DNA from: Prosthecobacter debontii
Lineage (GTDB): Bacteria; Verrucomicrobiota; Verrucomicrobiia; Verrucomicrobiales; Verrucomicrobiaceae
Assembly: GCA_945860295.1 (NCBI GenBank)
Contig: CAMAQH010000041.1
Location: 1 to 35,397 of the forward strand
Reading direction: 5' to 3'
Length of the DNA stretch: 35,397 nt
This document shows, in pieces, positions 1 through 6,367 of the stretch. The notes under the pieces are model-generated. The model saw nothing but the letters and a program-made list of their open reading frames with translations, was not told where the DNA came from and made no database searches. The position numbers and the translations under genes were made by a program. Positions within the stretch are counted from its first letter, which is position 1, and each line of letters starts with the position of its first letter.

Positions 1-165
1 CGTGCGGTTTGGCCCCACACGATCCTGGATCACAGCGGAGAAACGCCGCTCGGCATACACGCTGTATGCGACCATGGGCAGGATGACCAGAAAGGTCAGA
101 AACACGATCTTCACCAGTGAGGCGATGATGAAAGTAAGGTCGATGTTAGCGAGAAGTGGTGCCAT
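1..165 (-). CDS. nuoH: NADH-quinone oxidoreductase subunit H, N-terminal part (runs off the window)
   Basis: The reverse strand encodes 55 residues from an ATG at 165 to the window edge. A hydrophobic N-terminal helix (about residues 9-38) is followed by YAERRFSAVIQDRVGPNRT. This matches the first transmembrane helix and the conserved E-R-(K/R)...Q-x-R-x-G-P-N-R loop of NuoH, the membrane subunit at the quinone-binding site of respiratory complex I. The rest of the gene lies outside the window. It sits 127 bp downstream of tsaE on the same strand, with two hairpins between, so it may have its own promoter. No strong Shine-Dalgarno precedes the ATG. The family call is fairly sure despite the short stretch. 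Confidence 0.8.
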   Translation of the reverse strand, partial: MAPLLANIDLTFIIASLVKIVFLTFLVILPMVAYSVYAERRFSAVIQDRVGPNRT

Positions 166-192
166 GGGGGCGCGGCATTATCAGGAAGGCTT

Positions 193-229
193 TACGAGCG
201 GCAACTCGTATTTGTGAAAAATTTCACAA
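193..229. promoter_or_regulatory. Two adjacent small inverted repeats between tsaE and nuoH
   Basis: TACGAG/CTCGTA (193-198 and 205-210, 6-nt loop) is followed at once by TTGTGAAA/TTTCACAA (212-219 and 222-229, 2-nt loop). They lie after the tsaE stop and before the nuoH start. Read on the minus strand there is no clear U-tract, so an operator or mRNA structure is as likely as a terminator. The repeats are seen; the role is a guess. Confidence 0.35.
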
Positions 230-292
230 GCTCTTTATTTACCTGTGTTTTGCAGCCAGTCAAACGAGCACAAAAGCCACCTCGCCGCGACA

Positions 293-703
293 TCATTTTT
301 CACTCACTCGCCTCTCGCCGGTGGGCAGAGATTCAAAGTGGAACCAGCGCGTGTGACCAGGCAGCAGATCGGGAAACAGATCTGCCCACTCGACGATCAC
401 GACGCCTGGCTCGTCGAGAAAATCATCCCAGCCCACGGTCAGGACCTTCGCTGACTCATCCATCCGATAGAAATCGAAGTGAAACACCGGCACCCGACCA
501 TCGAGATATTCATGCACCAGGGTAAAAGTCGGACTTGTCACATCGACTCGTGATCCCAGTCCAGCCACGATTCCCTTCGTAGCCTGCGTCTTACCTGCGC
601 CTAGATGCCCGCATAGAGCTATTACATCTCCCGCTTTCAAACTCTGCGCGAGCTGCGCCCCCCATTCACAGGTAGCCTCAGGAGTCGGGAGTTCAGTGCT
701 CAT
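293..703 (-). CDS. tsaE: tRNA threonylcarbamoyladenosine biosynthesis ATPase TsaE
   Basis: 136 residues. TsaE is the P-loop ATPase that works with TsaB and TsaD to make t6A37 in tRNAs reading ANN codons. The Walker A motif GHLGAGKT is at residues 32-39, followed by TSPTFTLVHEY and the FDFYR segment typical of TsaE, and VIVEWADLFPDLLP near the end. The ATG at 703 overlaps the thiL stop (ATGA), which argues for translational coupling and against the TTG five codons upstream. It is the last gene of the tight sppA-CPBP-thiL-tsaE run. Length is normal for the family (130-160 aa). Confidence 0.95.
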   Translation of the reverse strand: MSTELPTPEATCEWGAQLAQSLKAGDVIALCGHLGAGKTQATKGIVAGLGSRVDVTSPTFTLVHEYLDGRVPVFHFDFYRMDESAKVLTVGWDDFLDEPGVVIVEWADLFPDLLPGHTRWFHFESLPTGERRVSEK

Positions 704-1587
704 CGAAAGTGCTCCCAACCGCCTCCATTCAGGGCTTGACCATGACCTTTCGCCACGAATTCACCGATCATGGTCAGCTTCAATTCTGGGAAAGCCGCAC
801 GCCACTCATCCCGCACTCGCATGTTCATCTTCGGCGACACAGCGAGCAGCAACTCATAGTCCTCACCATCACCCAGCGCCTGGGCCAGCGTGCAGCCGCG
901 CGTTCTCGGCACAGCTTCATTCACCACCTGAAATCCCACGTCACAGCACGCGGCCATGCGAGGCAAATCTTTGGCTAGGCCATCGCTGAGATCCATCATC
1001 GCCTTCACAGGCATGTTTGCAGCGATCCAATGCGCCTCCTTCACCCGTGGTCGAAAGCGCAGGTGCTTGCCTCTAATCGAGCCACCGAGCTGACCCGTCA
1101 CAAAAAGAAAGTCCCCTTCCCTCGCGCCATTCCGTGACACCCAGTCTTTGGCAGGTGCCGTGCCCGTCATGCTCACCGTGATGATCATCTGATCTCCACG
1201 CGATGTCTCGCCGCCGACAATGTTCACGCCATACTCCTCAGCCATCCCGCGCAGCCCCGCATAGATACCGAGCACACGCTTCACCGGCGTCTCAGGTGGA
1301 GCAATCAGCGTGATCAGAGCGTGGCATGGCGTCGCTGCCATCGCAGCAAAATCACTGATCACGCGAGCCATCGCCTTGCGCCCGATCAGACGCGGAGCGG
1401 TATCAGCCGTGAAGTGCACACCTTCCACAACCGTGTCGGTTTTTAGCAGCAGTCGTTCACCCTTCATCGGTGGCAGCACAACCGCGCAGTCATCCCCCGG
1501 ACCCATGATCACACGGTGATCTAGTTTCAGCCCGGCCACCATACGGCGGATCAGCGCGTCTTCACCGATGTCAGCCAACGTTTGCAT
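700..1587 (-). CDS. thiL: Thiamine-monophosphate kinase
   Basis: 295 residues. ThiL phosphorylates thiamine monophosphate to thiamine diphosphate with ATP, the last step of TPP synthesis. Seen: GEDALIRR near the N-terminus, GPGDDCAVV (metal/ATP-binding acidic loop), TDTVVEGVHF, GRKAMARVISDFAAMAA, NIVGGETSRG, MDLSDGLAKDLPRM and GDGEDYELLLAV, all in AIR-synthase/ThiL-family order. The ATG at 1587 shares a base with the CPBP stop (TGATG); a GTG one codon earlier is less likely. The 3' end overlaps tsaE by 4 bp. No TPP riboswitch was seen nearby. Confidence 0.95.
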   Translation of the reverse strand: MQTLADIGEDALIRRMVAGLKLDHRVIMGPGDDCAVVLPPMKGERLLLKTDTVVEGVHFTADTAPRLIGRKAMARVISDFAAMAATPCHALITLIAPPETPVKRVLGIYAGLRGMAEEYGVNIVGGETSRGDQMIITVSMTGTAPAKDWVSRNGAREGDFLFVTGQLGGSIRGKHLRFRPRVKEAHWIAANMPVKAMMDLSDGLAKDLPRMAACCDVGFQVVNEAVPRTRGCTLAQALGDGEDYELLLAVSPKMNMRVRDEWRAAFPELKLTMIGEFVAKGHGQALNGGGWEHFR

Positions 1588-2432
1588 CACTTTATGTCAG
1601 GGAAAAACAGCATCGCAGTCAAGCTCGTCGCATTAAAAAGACTATGCAGAAGCATCGGCACCAGCAGACAGCCCGTCAGCTCATACATGGCACAAAAGAT
1701 CAGCGCCAGAAGGGTCAGTGGCACGACGGTGCCGATGTGCATGTGGATGACGGCAAATAGCAAGGCTGAACATAGCGCCGCAAAAAAGCCGTCGGTGTAG
1801 CGCTTGATCACCCCGTAGATAAATCCGCGAAATACCAACTCCTCCACCAGTGGCGCAAAGATGGCCGCAGAGATTACCAGCATCGCTTTAGCCAATGGGT
1901 CCTTAGATTTGCGGAACGATTCCACCGCCTCCTGCCCATCCATGTCAGGCCAGAAGTCCTTCATCCACACCTGCATCCCTAGCGCCGATCCATTCACGAC
2001 GATCAGCATCGGAATCAGTATCAACAAACCCAGACCGATCACCTTCAGTGGCCGCATCTGGCGCAGGCCAAACAACTCCGCCGGATTCAGCCCGCGCACC
2101 TTTTGCAGATACACCAGCAGCAGCACACACATACCAAATTGCATCATGACACCACTCAGCGCGGCATTCACCGTGAGTGGCAAATCAGCCGCCGATTTGA
2201 TCTCCGTCGTCGATATAGCCTCCTTCAGACCAAAGAGTAGGAAGGCAGCAATCGCCGCCACCAGTATCGCATCCGCCGTGAAGTAGGGCCGCGCATCAAC
2301 ATGCCCAGTCCAGTTCCACCCGGCAGATGGATTCAGCTCGCGCACAAGCTTGTAAGCCACCGCCCCTAGCAGCAATGCCACCCAGACGATGAGGGTGATG
2401 TCATGTAAAACTCCGAGAGTAGCAGCGTCCAT
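1587..2432 (-). CDS. CPBP (CAAX/Abi-type) intramembrane metalloprotease
   Basis: 281 residues with about seven to eight hydrophobic segments. The three glutamic-type intramembrane protease motifs are present: EELVFRG (E197, E198, R202), FAVIH (H230) and HSLFN (H263, N267). These define the CPBP family (Rce1-like CAAX proteases and bacterial immunity/processing proteins). The substrate cannot be told from sequence. It starts 16 bp after the sppA stop and its stop overlaps thiL, so it is co-transcribed with both. Adjacency to SppA, another membrane protease, suggests membrane-protein or peptide processing, but that is inference. Confidence 0.9.
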   Translation of the reverse strand: MDAATLGVLHDITLIVWVALLLGAVAYKLVRELNPSAGWNWTGHVDARPYFTADAILVAAIAAFLLFGLKEAISTTEIKSAADLPLTVNAALSGVMMQFGMCVLLLVYLQKVRGLNPAELFGLRQMRPLKVIGLGLLILIPMLIVVNGSALGMQVWMKDFWPDMDGQEAVESFRKSKDPLAKAMLVISAAIFAPLVEELVFRGFIYGVIKRYTDGFFAALCSALLFAVIHMHIGTVVPLTLLALIFCAMYELTGCLLVPMLLHSLFNATSLTAMLFFPDIK

Positions 2433-2448
2433 GGATCAAAAAAATATC

Positions 2449-3462
2449 TCAGTGCAGATACGAACCCGGCAGATAATACATCATGCCCGGTTGCAGCTTC
2501 GTCATCACCTGACCGCCCAAATTCAGCTCGATCTTCGCCGGCACCTGGCCCGCACCTGCGGACAAACCCAGTGCACTGAGAAAGTTTGGCGCAGCATGAT
2601 ACTTCACTACCGCCGCATCTGGGGCCTTGCCCAAAACCTTCGCCAGCGCATACGCATCCTCGATGTAGCCAATCTGGTCCACCAGCTTCGCTGCTAGCGC
2701 CTGTCGGCCCGTCACCACACGACCATCCGCCACCGTGCTTTTCAGTAACTCCTTCGGCACCTTACGCGCCTCAGACACTATCCCGAGAAAGCGATCATAC
2801 ATGTCATTCACCAACGCCTGGACGTACATCTTCTCGTCATCACGCATCGGCCTCGCACCACTCAGCGTGTCCTTGAAAGCACCACTGGTAAAAGTCTGCG
2901 AAGCCAGCCCCACTTTGCCGAAAAGTTCATGGTAGCTCATCGACTCCATGATCACGCCGATGCTTGCCGTCAGCGTCGTCTCACTGGCCACCACCTTCGT
3001 CGCCCCGCACGCCACATAGTAGCCACCGCTTGCCGCCACCGAATCCATATAGACCACCACCGGCTTCACCGCCGCCGCCTTCTTTACCGCATTGTAAATG
3101 ATGTCCGAAGCCGTCACCTCACCGCCTGGAGAGTTAACCCGCAGCACGATCGCCTTCACCTCAGCATCCGCCACCGCCTGCTCCAGCCCGCGCTTGATAC
3201 CCTCCACACTTGGCAGCGCCTGCTCAAGAAACCCGCCCATGCTTGCCGAACTGATGATGCCCTCCAGATCCAGATGCACGATCTTTGCCTTCGCATCCCT
3301 CTTACCCGCCACCACCATTTTCTCATGCAGGGCCTCCATCTGTTCCGTCTCCGCCATCTCAGAGCCCACCAAAGCCAGAGTCTGGAACAGATTCACCCCG
3401 ACACTTAGCACCAAGGCCACGACGAGCGCAGCGATCAAACATCCACAGGTAGTTTTATTCAT
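2449..3462 (-). CDS. sppA: Signal peptide peptidase SppA, single-domain (36K) type
   Basis: 337 residues. SppA is a membrane-anchored serine protease (Clp/crotonase fold) that degrades cleaved signal peptides. One N-terminal membrane anchor (residues 6-30) is followed by the S49 domain. [13 protein letters not shown] lies near residues 108-120. The nucleophile Ser145 is in VAASGGYY and the general base Lys197 in [10 protein letters not shown], the same 52-residue spacing as the Bacillus Ser147/Lys199 dyad. I chose the ATG at 3462, just before the anchor, because a longer frame to 3561 would add 33 residues lying antisense over the permease remnant. It is the first gene of the sppA-CPBP-thiL-tsaE run. 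Confidence 0.93.
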   Translation of the reverse strand: MNKTTCGCLIAALVVALVLSVGVNLFQTLALVGSEMAETEQMEALHEKMVVAGKRDAKAKIVHLDLEGIISSASMGGFLEQALPSVEGIKRGLEQAVADAEVKAIVLRVNSPGGEVTASDIIYNAVKKAAAVKPVVVYMDSVAASGGYYVACGATKVVASETTLTASIGVIMESMSYHELFGKVGLASQTFTSGAFKDTLSGARPMRDDEKMYVQALVNDMYDRFLGIVSEARKVPKELLKSTVADGRVVTGRQALAAKLVDQIGYIEDAYALAKVLGKAPDAAVVKYHAAPNFLSALGLSAGAGQVPAKIELNLGGQVMTKLQPGMMYYLPGSYLH

Positions 3463-3502
3463 CGCGAGAAGACTAGACCACGAAAGTAAACCCGCAAGGG
3501 CC

Positions 3503-3619
3503 ATGCCGCCCCCCGCACTAGCCTTCCTCATCTCCGTGATCACCGGCATCGCCTTCGGCATCTACCCTGCCCGCCACACCACCCAGATGAATCCCGTGGA
3601 AGCATTGCGGCATCAGTAG
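3503..3619 (+). pseudogene. 3' remnant of a MacB/FtsX-type ABC transporter permease gene
   Basis: The plus strand encodes about 38 residues ending at a TAG: ...[18 protein letters not shown]..., then [13 protein letters not shown]. This is the last transmembrane helix and the C-terminal G-x-Y-P-A-R...(D/N)P-x-E-A-L-R signature of MacB-family permeases. Nothing upstream in the frame continues the homology, because the DNA there is the antisense of sppA. It is therefore a truncated gene end butted against the sppA 5' end, left by a deletion or rearrangement. The family call rests on the signature alone. Confidence 0.65.
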
Positions 3620-3708
3620 GAGAGCGAGAGAGCACCGAATGAGGGAACTGAGAACATTCACTCAATGGTCTCTGCTCCTGACTCTCAACTCTCAACTCCG
3701 TTTCACGT

Positions 3709-3737
3709 TTTACGCTTTCTGATGAATCGCCTACACT
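3709..3737 (+). promoter_or_regulatory. Candidate sigma70-type promoter for the antitoxin-like ORF
   Basis: TTTACG (3709-3714) and TACACT (3732-3737) are separated by exactly 17 bp and lie 6 bp upstream of the ATG at 3744. If used, the transcript would be leaderless or nearly so, and no Shine-Dalgarno is visible. Just upstream, at 3683-3697, is a TCTCAACTCTCAACT tract like those at 30.25-30.34 kb. The prediction is by eye only. Confidence 0.35.
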
Positions 3738-3743
3738 CGGCCC

Positions 3744-4091
3744 ATGAATACGTTGGAAACCGATGTCGAAGTCAGCGCGGATGGCAGTTTGAAACTACTC
3801 TCGCCGTTACCGGAATGGCTAAAGTCAGGGCGCATGCATGTGCTGCTGTCGGTGACGGAGGGTGCTTCGACCAAGCCGAAGCGGGTGATCCCAACCGCCG
3901 CGCCGGAGATACTGGCGAAACGCTCAGCAGCTTTCGAAGCCATCCGGGCGATGGGCGGGCTGAAGGATGTGATTCCTAATCCGGTGGCCTGGCAGCGAGA
4001 AATCCGTGAGGATTTGGTTCTGCTACTGGCCGTGCCACCACCGCTGAACTTTTCTTCGGCGAAACGACCGGCCGTCTCCTTGTCGAAATAG
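3744..4091 (+). CDS. Orphan antitoxin-like protein with an altered C-terminus
   Basis: 115 residues. The first ~92 (a D-V-E-V-S-A-D-G-x-L-K-L-L strand pattern, PLPEWLKSGR, then a helical AIRAMGGLKDVIPNPVAWQR and EIRED) resemble small antitoxin-like proteins I associate with PIN-domain toxins in Verrucomicrobiota and Planctomycetota; I cannot name a Pfam family. After EIRED (about nt 4012) the sequence becomes LVLLLAVPPPLNFSS..., which reads an overlapping purL remnant in the wrong frame, so the natural end is lost. No PIN toxin follows. Best read as a stranded, probably non-functional antitoxin fused to foreign 3' sequence. It may still be expressed, given a plausible promoter at 3709-3737. 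Confidence 0.5.
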   Translation: MNTLETDVEVSADGSLKLLSPLPEWLKSGRMHVLLSVTEGASTKPKRVIPTAAPEILAKRSAAFEAIRAMGGLKDVIPNPVAWQREIREDLVLLLAVPPPLNFSSAKRPAVSLSK

Positions 4092-4255
4092 TCCCCGAAC
4101 ACGTCCCCGCCGCCAAATAAGCTGGCCTCGTCATCATCGGCGAAGCCATTCGCGATCCGTATCTCTAAATCCCCCACAACGGCACCAACTTGATTGATTC
4201 ACCCATCGATCAGCTCAAGCTGCTGTGGAAGAATGACGTGACGAAGTATTATTGA
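4022..4255 (+). pseudogene. purL: Decayed 3' end of a purL gene (FGAM synthase subunit)
   Basis: In the frame ending at TGA 4253-4255 the DNA reads ...AELFFGETTGRLLVEIVPEH..., a TAA at 4118, AGLVIIGEAIRDPYL, a second TAA at 4166, then IPHNGTNLIDSPIDQLKLLW and a short tail to the stop. The order L-F-x-E-(S/T)...R-x-x-V-E-x-P-E, I-G-x-(V/A), then (V/L)-I-D-x-P-x-x-x-L-x-x-x-W is that of the C-terminal domain of PurL. Two in-frame stops without a frameshift mean decay by point mutation after truncation. The left edge is uncertain: homology begins around 4046 and the frame is shared with the antitoxin tail. No purL head is nearby. Confidence 0.65.
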
Positions 4256-4322
4256 TATAAGCAGCCGTCTCGTCCGACAGAGATCAGAACGGGTCGATGC
4301 ATCTACACGGAAACCACATCTG

Positions 4323-5222
4323 TTATGCGTGCTGGGACTCGCCACGGATATAGCTGCGGTTTTGATCCTTTGCTCTGCCTTCTCCCGTTACTCTGAAAGT
4401 CCGTGAATCCGCATCCGGGATCACTCGTGAGCCATAATAAACGGCATTCGCATCTCTTGAATAATTATGGGACAGGCATTCCCACGATCTTGGATCCGCT
4501 CCTATGATCTTGAAATACATTTGGTAAACGCTAAGTTGGTCGCGCGAATAGGTGCCTCCAAGCTGTTCCCAACTCTCCAATTTCACCCTGGGCAAAGGCT
4601 TGCTTCCAAAGTACACAGCCTTTTTGTCTTTGGAGAAACCGCCCTTGATTAACGTCCAGCTTTCAAAGTCCACTCCTGCAATTTCAGCTCCATCATGGAA
4701 GATCTTCTTCTTGTCTCCTGCATACCAGACATTTTCATGATCCATCAACTGAAGCTTCAAAGGTTCAATGCAAGTCTTCATGACCCTGCCTGCGTAATAC
4801 GCAAACACTGAATCCCGGGCATATGGACCGCCAATGTATTTAAAGTGGCTGACATCTTCCCCCTTGAGCGGGGTAATGGATGTCTCGTGTTCGCAATATG
4901 CTCGATGCCGATCAATCCAATAACCATTCCCAACTTCCCTGAACGTGTTTCTATCAATCTTGGGGACCAGCGACCATCCATGGAAGATGTGGTTTATATC
5001 TCTAGCGATGAACACTTGGGAATAGTCTTTTCTGACTTCAAATGAGGCGGGGTCTGCGTTTTTAAGACGTCGTTTCTGATGCCACACTGAGCCGTCTGCA
5101 ATTTTCCAGTAGTTAAAAACATACTCCCTACTATCAACTTTCTGGCCTGGAATTGAGGACAGTCTAACCCAGCCCATTGATGACAGTTCATCCTTGTTCG
5201 TTGGTGGCACTCTCTTTGGCAT
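4323..5222 (-). CDS. DKNYY-repeat protein, function unknown
   Basis: 299 residues. Repeats of about 25-45 residues carry the (S/A)-(K/R)-D-x-x-x-V-Y-(Y/F)-x-G-x-x-(I/L) pattern: YARDSVFAYYAGRVMK, FSKDKKAVYFGSKPLP, YSRDQLSVYQMYFKII, YSRDANAVYYGSRVIP and a final GRAKDQNRSY. These match the DKNYY family, beta-rich repeat proteins of unknown role. No signal peptide or membrane helix is visible, so it is probably cytoplasmic. It stands alone on the minus strand between the purL remnant and the beta-helix remnant. Its codon use looks less GC-rich than its neighbours (many AT-ending codons), which could mean recent acquisition. A frame overlapping its 5' end (4994-5407) does not look coding. Confidence 0.75.
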   Translation of the reverse strand: MPKRVPPTNKDELSSMGWVRLSSIPGQKVDSREYVFNYWKIADGSVWHQKRRLKNADPASFEVRKDYSQVFIARDINHIFHGWSLVPKIDRNTFREVGNGYWIDRHRAYCEHETSITPLKGEDVSHFKYIGGPYARDSVFAYYAGRVMKTCIEPLKLQLMDHENVWYAGDKKKIFHDGAEIAGVDFESWTLIKGGFSKDKKAVYFGSKPLPRVKLESWEQLGGTYSRDQLSVYQMYFKIIGADPRSWECLSHNYSRDANAVYYGSRVIPDADSRTFRVTGEGRAKDQNRSYIRGESQHA

Positions 5223-5451
5223 AATGACAGAAGGTCTACAGGGGCAGGCGCAGAAGTAAGCGCAGATTTAAACCTTCCAATCCTCAATGTTGGAGAAATG
5301 ACGTCTGGCTGCAACTGTCTGATAATTCCGCGATGCATCTCACCAACTTCCCAACGGCTGACTTCATCTAGGCCTCCAAGCTGTGGGCTTTCTGAATCTG
5401 TGAGCAACCGGCTCGGGGTTGGCGTTTGGTCGCCGACTGGCGGAGCGGGTG

Positions 5452-5465
5452 TGGGCTAAAGCCCA
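5452..5465. repeat. Small palindrome TGGGCT-AA-AGCCCA
   Basis: A perfect 6-bp stem with a 2-bp centre lies 3 bp beyond the TAG of the beta-helix remnant. The surrounding tract (about 5410-5468) is GC-rich and non-coding. It may be a dispersed intergenic element or an old transcription stop. It has no U-tract. Confidence 0.35.
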
Positions 5466-5468
5466 GCA

Positions 5469-5625
5469 CTACTTTTCCCTGACCCCAATCTTCTCCACCG
5501 GGATGGCTTCAAAGCCGAGCATGAGGGCCGGTGACTCGGGCTTCAGACGGAAGTCGTCGTTTTTCCAATCCACGAACTTGGGATCGGCGATGAGGCGGTG
5601 TTTGTCCCAGCCTTCGGCTTGGCCG
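5469..5625 (-). pseudogene. 3' fragment of a beta-helix gene, duplicate of the tail of the 6368-8884 gene
   Basis: The reverse strand reads QAEGWDKHRLIADPKFVDWK then NDDFRLKPESPALMLGFEAI, PVEKIGVREK and a TAG at 5469. This is nearly the same as the last ~48 residues of the beta-helix protein at 6368-8884. At DNA level 5479-5621 and 6375-6517 align over 143 bp without gaps, with about 16 differences by hand count (about 89% identity). There is no start codon and no upstream part; the sequence beyond about 5625 is the end of the PIN toxin gene. It is the tail of a lost or disrupted paralogue. Confidence 0.85.
5479..5621. repeat. Direct repeat, copy A (with 6375-6517), flanking the VapBC-like module
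   Basis: 143 bp, ungapped and about 89% identical to 6375-6517 in the same orientation. The two copies bracket a ~0.75-kb block that holds only vapB and vapC. Most differences are silent or conservative in the beta-helix frame (for example D/E and F/M changes), so both copies were probably under coding selection before one was cut off. Confidence 0.85.
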
Positions 5626-5632
5626 GGTATAC

Positions 5633-6040
5633 CTATTTGAAGGGATTGACCACCTTCACGTCACCGTAGTCCTGGCCGTGGTTCATGTCTTCAGACAGAA
5701 CTTCGGTGCAGCCGACTTGTCTGGCTGCGGCGATGATGGCGGAGTCCCAGTAGGATAGCTGCCAGCGGGCTTTGATGGTGAGGGCGTCCTCAAGGACACT
5801 CAGTGAGATGTCCTGGGTCAGGAAACGTCTCCATGTCCGTAGCAGGGCCACAGCTTCCTCGTGCGTCAATGGATCAGGGCGGCTGGGGCGTGTGGCCTGC
5901 ACGTAGAACTCCTGTAGAACCTGAACGGAGAGCGCAATGTCCGGGCAACGGAGGATTTGTCGTGCCTGATCCGCTTTGGCGGCCTCGGCTGGAACACTGC
6001 TGATGGAGTAGAGCAGGATGTTGGTATCAACGAAGCGCAT
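5633..6040 (-). CDS. vapC: PIN-domain ribonuclease toxin, VapC-like
   Basis: 135 residues from the ATG at 6040. The PIN acidic residues are in place: D5 (MRFVDTNILLYS), E44 (VLQEFYVQ), D99 (LSYWDSAIIAAA) and D118 (VLSEDMNHGQ). PIN toxins are Mg-dependent RNases that cut tRNA or rRNA when released from their antitoxin. It follows the RHH antitoxin on the same strand and overlaps it by 14 bp, the usual antitoxin-first order. An ATG at 6058 would give a 6-residue longer protein with a slightly better GCGGG upstream, so the start is not certain. The gene ends within 10 bp of the beta-helix remnant. It appears intact. Confidence 0.88.
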   Translation of the reverse strand: MRFVDTNILLYSISSVPAEAAKADQARQILRCPDIALSVQVLQEFYVQATRPSRPDPLTHEEAVALLRTWRRFLTQDISLSVLEDALTIKARWQLSYWDSAIIAAARQVGCTEVLSEDMNHGQDYGDVKVVNPFK

Positions 6041-6284
6041 GACGGCTGTGAAGTTCATCCCGCGACAGCCTATCGCTGGCCGTGAATTGGCGACCGCCCT
6101 GGCGGAGGCGTTCGCGGATCGCGTCCTCTTCACGAGTCAGCCGGTCAAACTCACTCTGAGCAGCAGGCGTGAACCGCTTCAAGAGATCAAGCAGCATGGC
6201 GCTAAGAGGTTTGCCAGCCTTTTGAGCCAGCGACTCAGCAGACTGGAAGGTGAGGTCATCCATTTCGATGGTGAGCTGTTTCAT
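6027..6284 (-). CDS. vapB: Ribbon-helix-helix antitoxin, VapB-like
   Basis: 85 residues. The N-terminus MKQLTIEMDDLTFQSAESLA followed by QKAGKPLSAMLLDLL has the beta-strand/helix/helix arrangement of RHH (Arc/CopG-type) DNA-binding antitoxins. The charged C-terminus (residues 45-85, rich in R, E and D) would wrap the toxin. It overlaps vapC by 14 bp. RHH antitoxins usually repress their own promoter; an inverted repeat CAACC-N7-GGTTG at 6308-6324, just upstream, is a candidate operator. Family assignment within RHH is approximate. Confidence 0.78.
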   Translation of the reverse strand: MKQLTIEMDDLTFQSAESLAQKAGKPLSAMLLDLLKRFTPAAQSEFDRLTREEDAIRERLRQGGRQFTASDRLSRDELHSRHALR

Positions 6285-6307
6285 GCGCCGAACCTAACGG
6301 ATCGGTG

Positions 6308-6324
6308 CAACCTTGCAATGGTTG
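6308..6324. promoter_or_regulatory. Candidate VapB operator (inverted repeat CAACC-N7-GGTTG)
   Basis: A 5-bp inverted repeat with a near-palindromic TTGCAAT centre lies 23 bp upstream of vapB. Autorepression from such repeats is normal for RHH antitoxins. On the minus strand TTGCAA could also serve as a -35 with a weak TAGGTT -10. Only the repeat itself is directly seen. Confidence 0.3.
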
Positions 6325-6367
6325 GATTGGCCACTGGGCAGTCACGAGTTGGAAAGCTCCTGCCACG

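Noticed and set aside
1581..3462. A TPP riboswitch controlling thiL
   Set aside because: thiL lies inside a translationally coupled run with no leader, and no CTGAGA/ACCTGAACC-type consensus was seen upstream of sppA.
4100..4255. A PIN toxin downstream of the antitoxin-like ORF
   Set aside because: Reading all three plus frames gave no D-T-N...D pattern; the frame with recognisable content is PurL-like.
4994..5407. A 137-codon minus-strand frame overlapping the DKNYY gene start
   Set aside because: It is out of frame with the DKNYY gene, shows no repeat pattern or motif, and extends into non-coding sequence with a palindrome.
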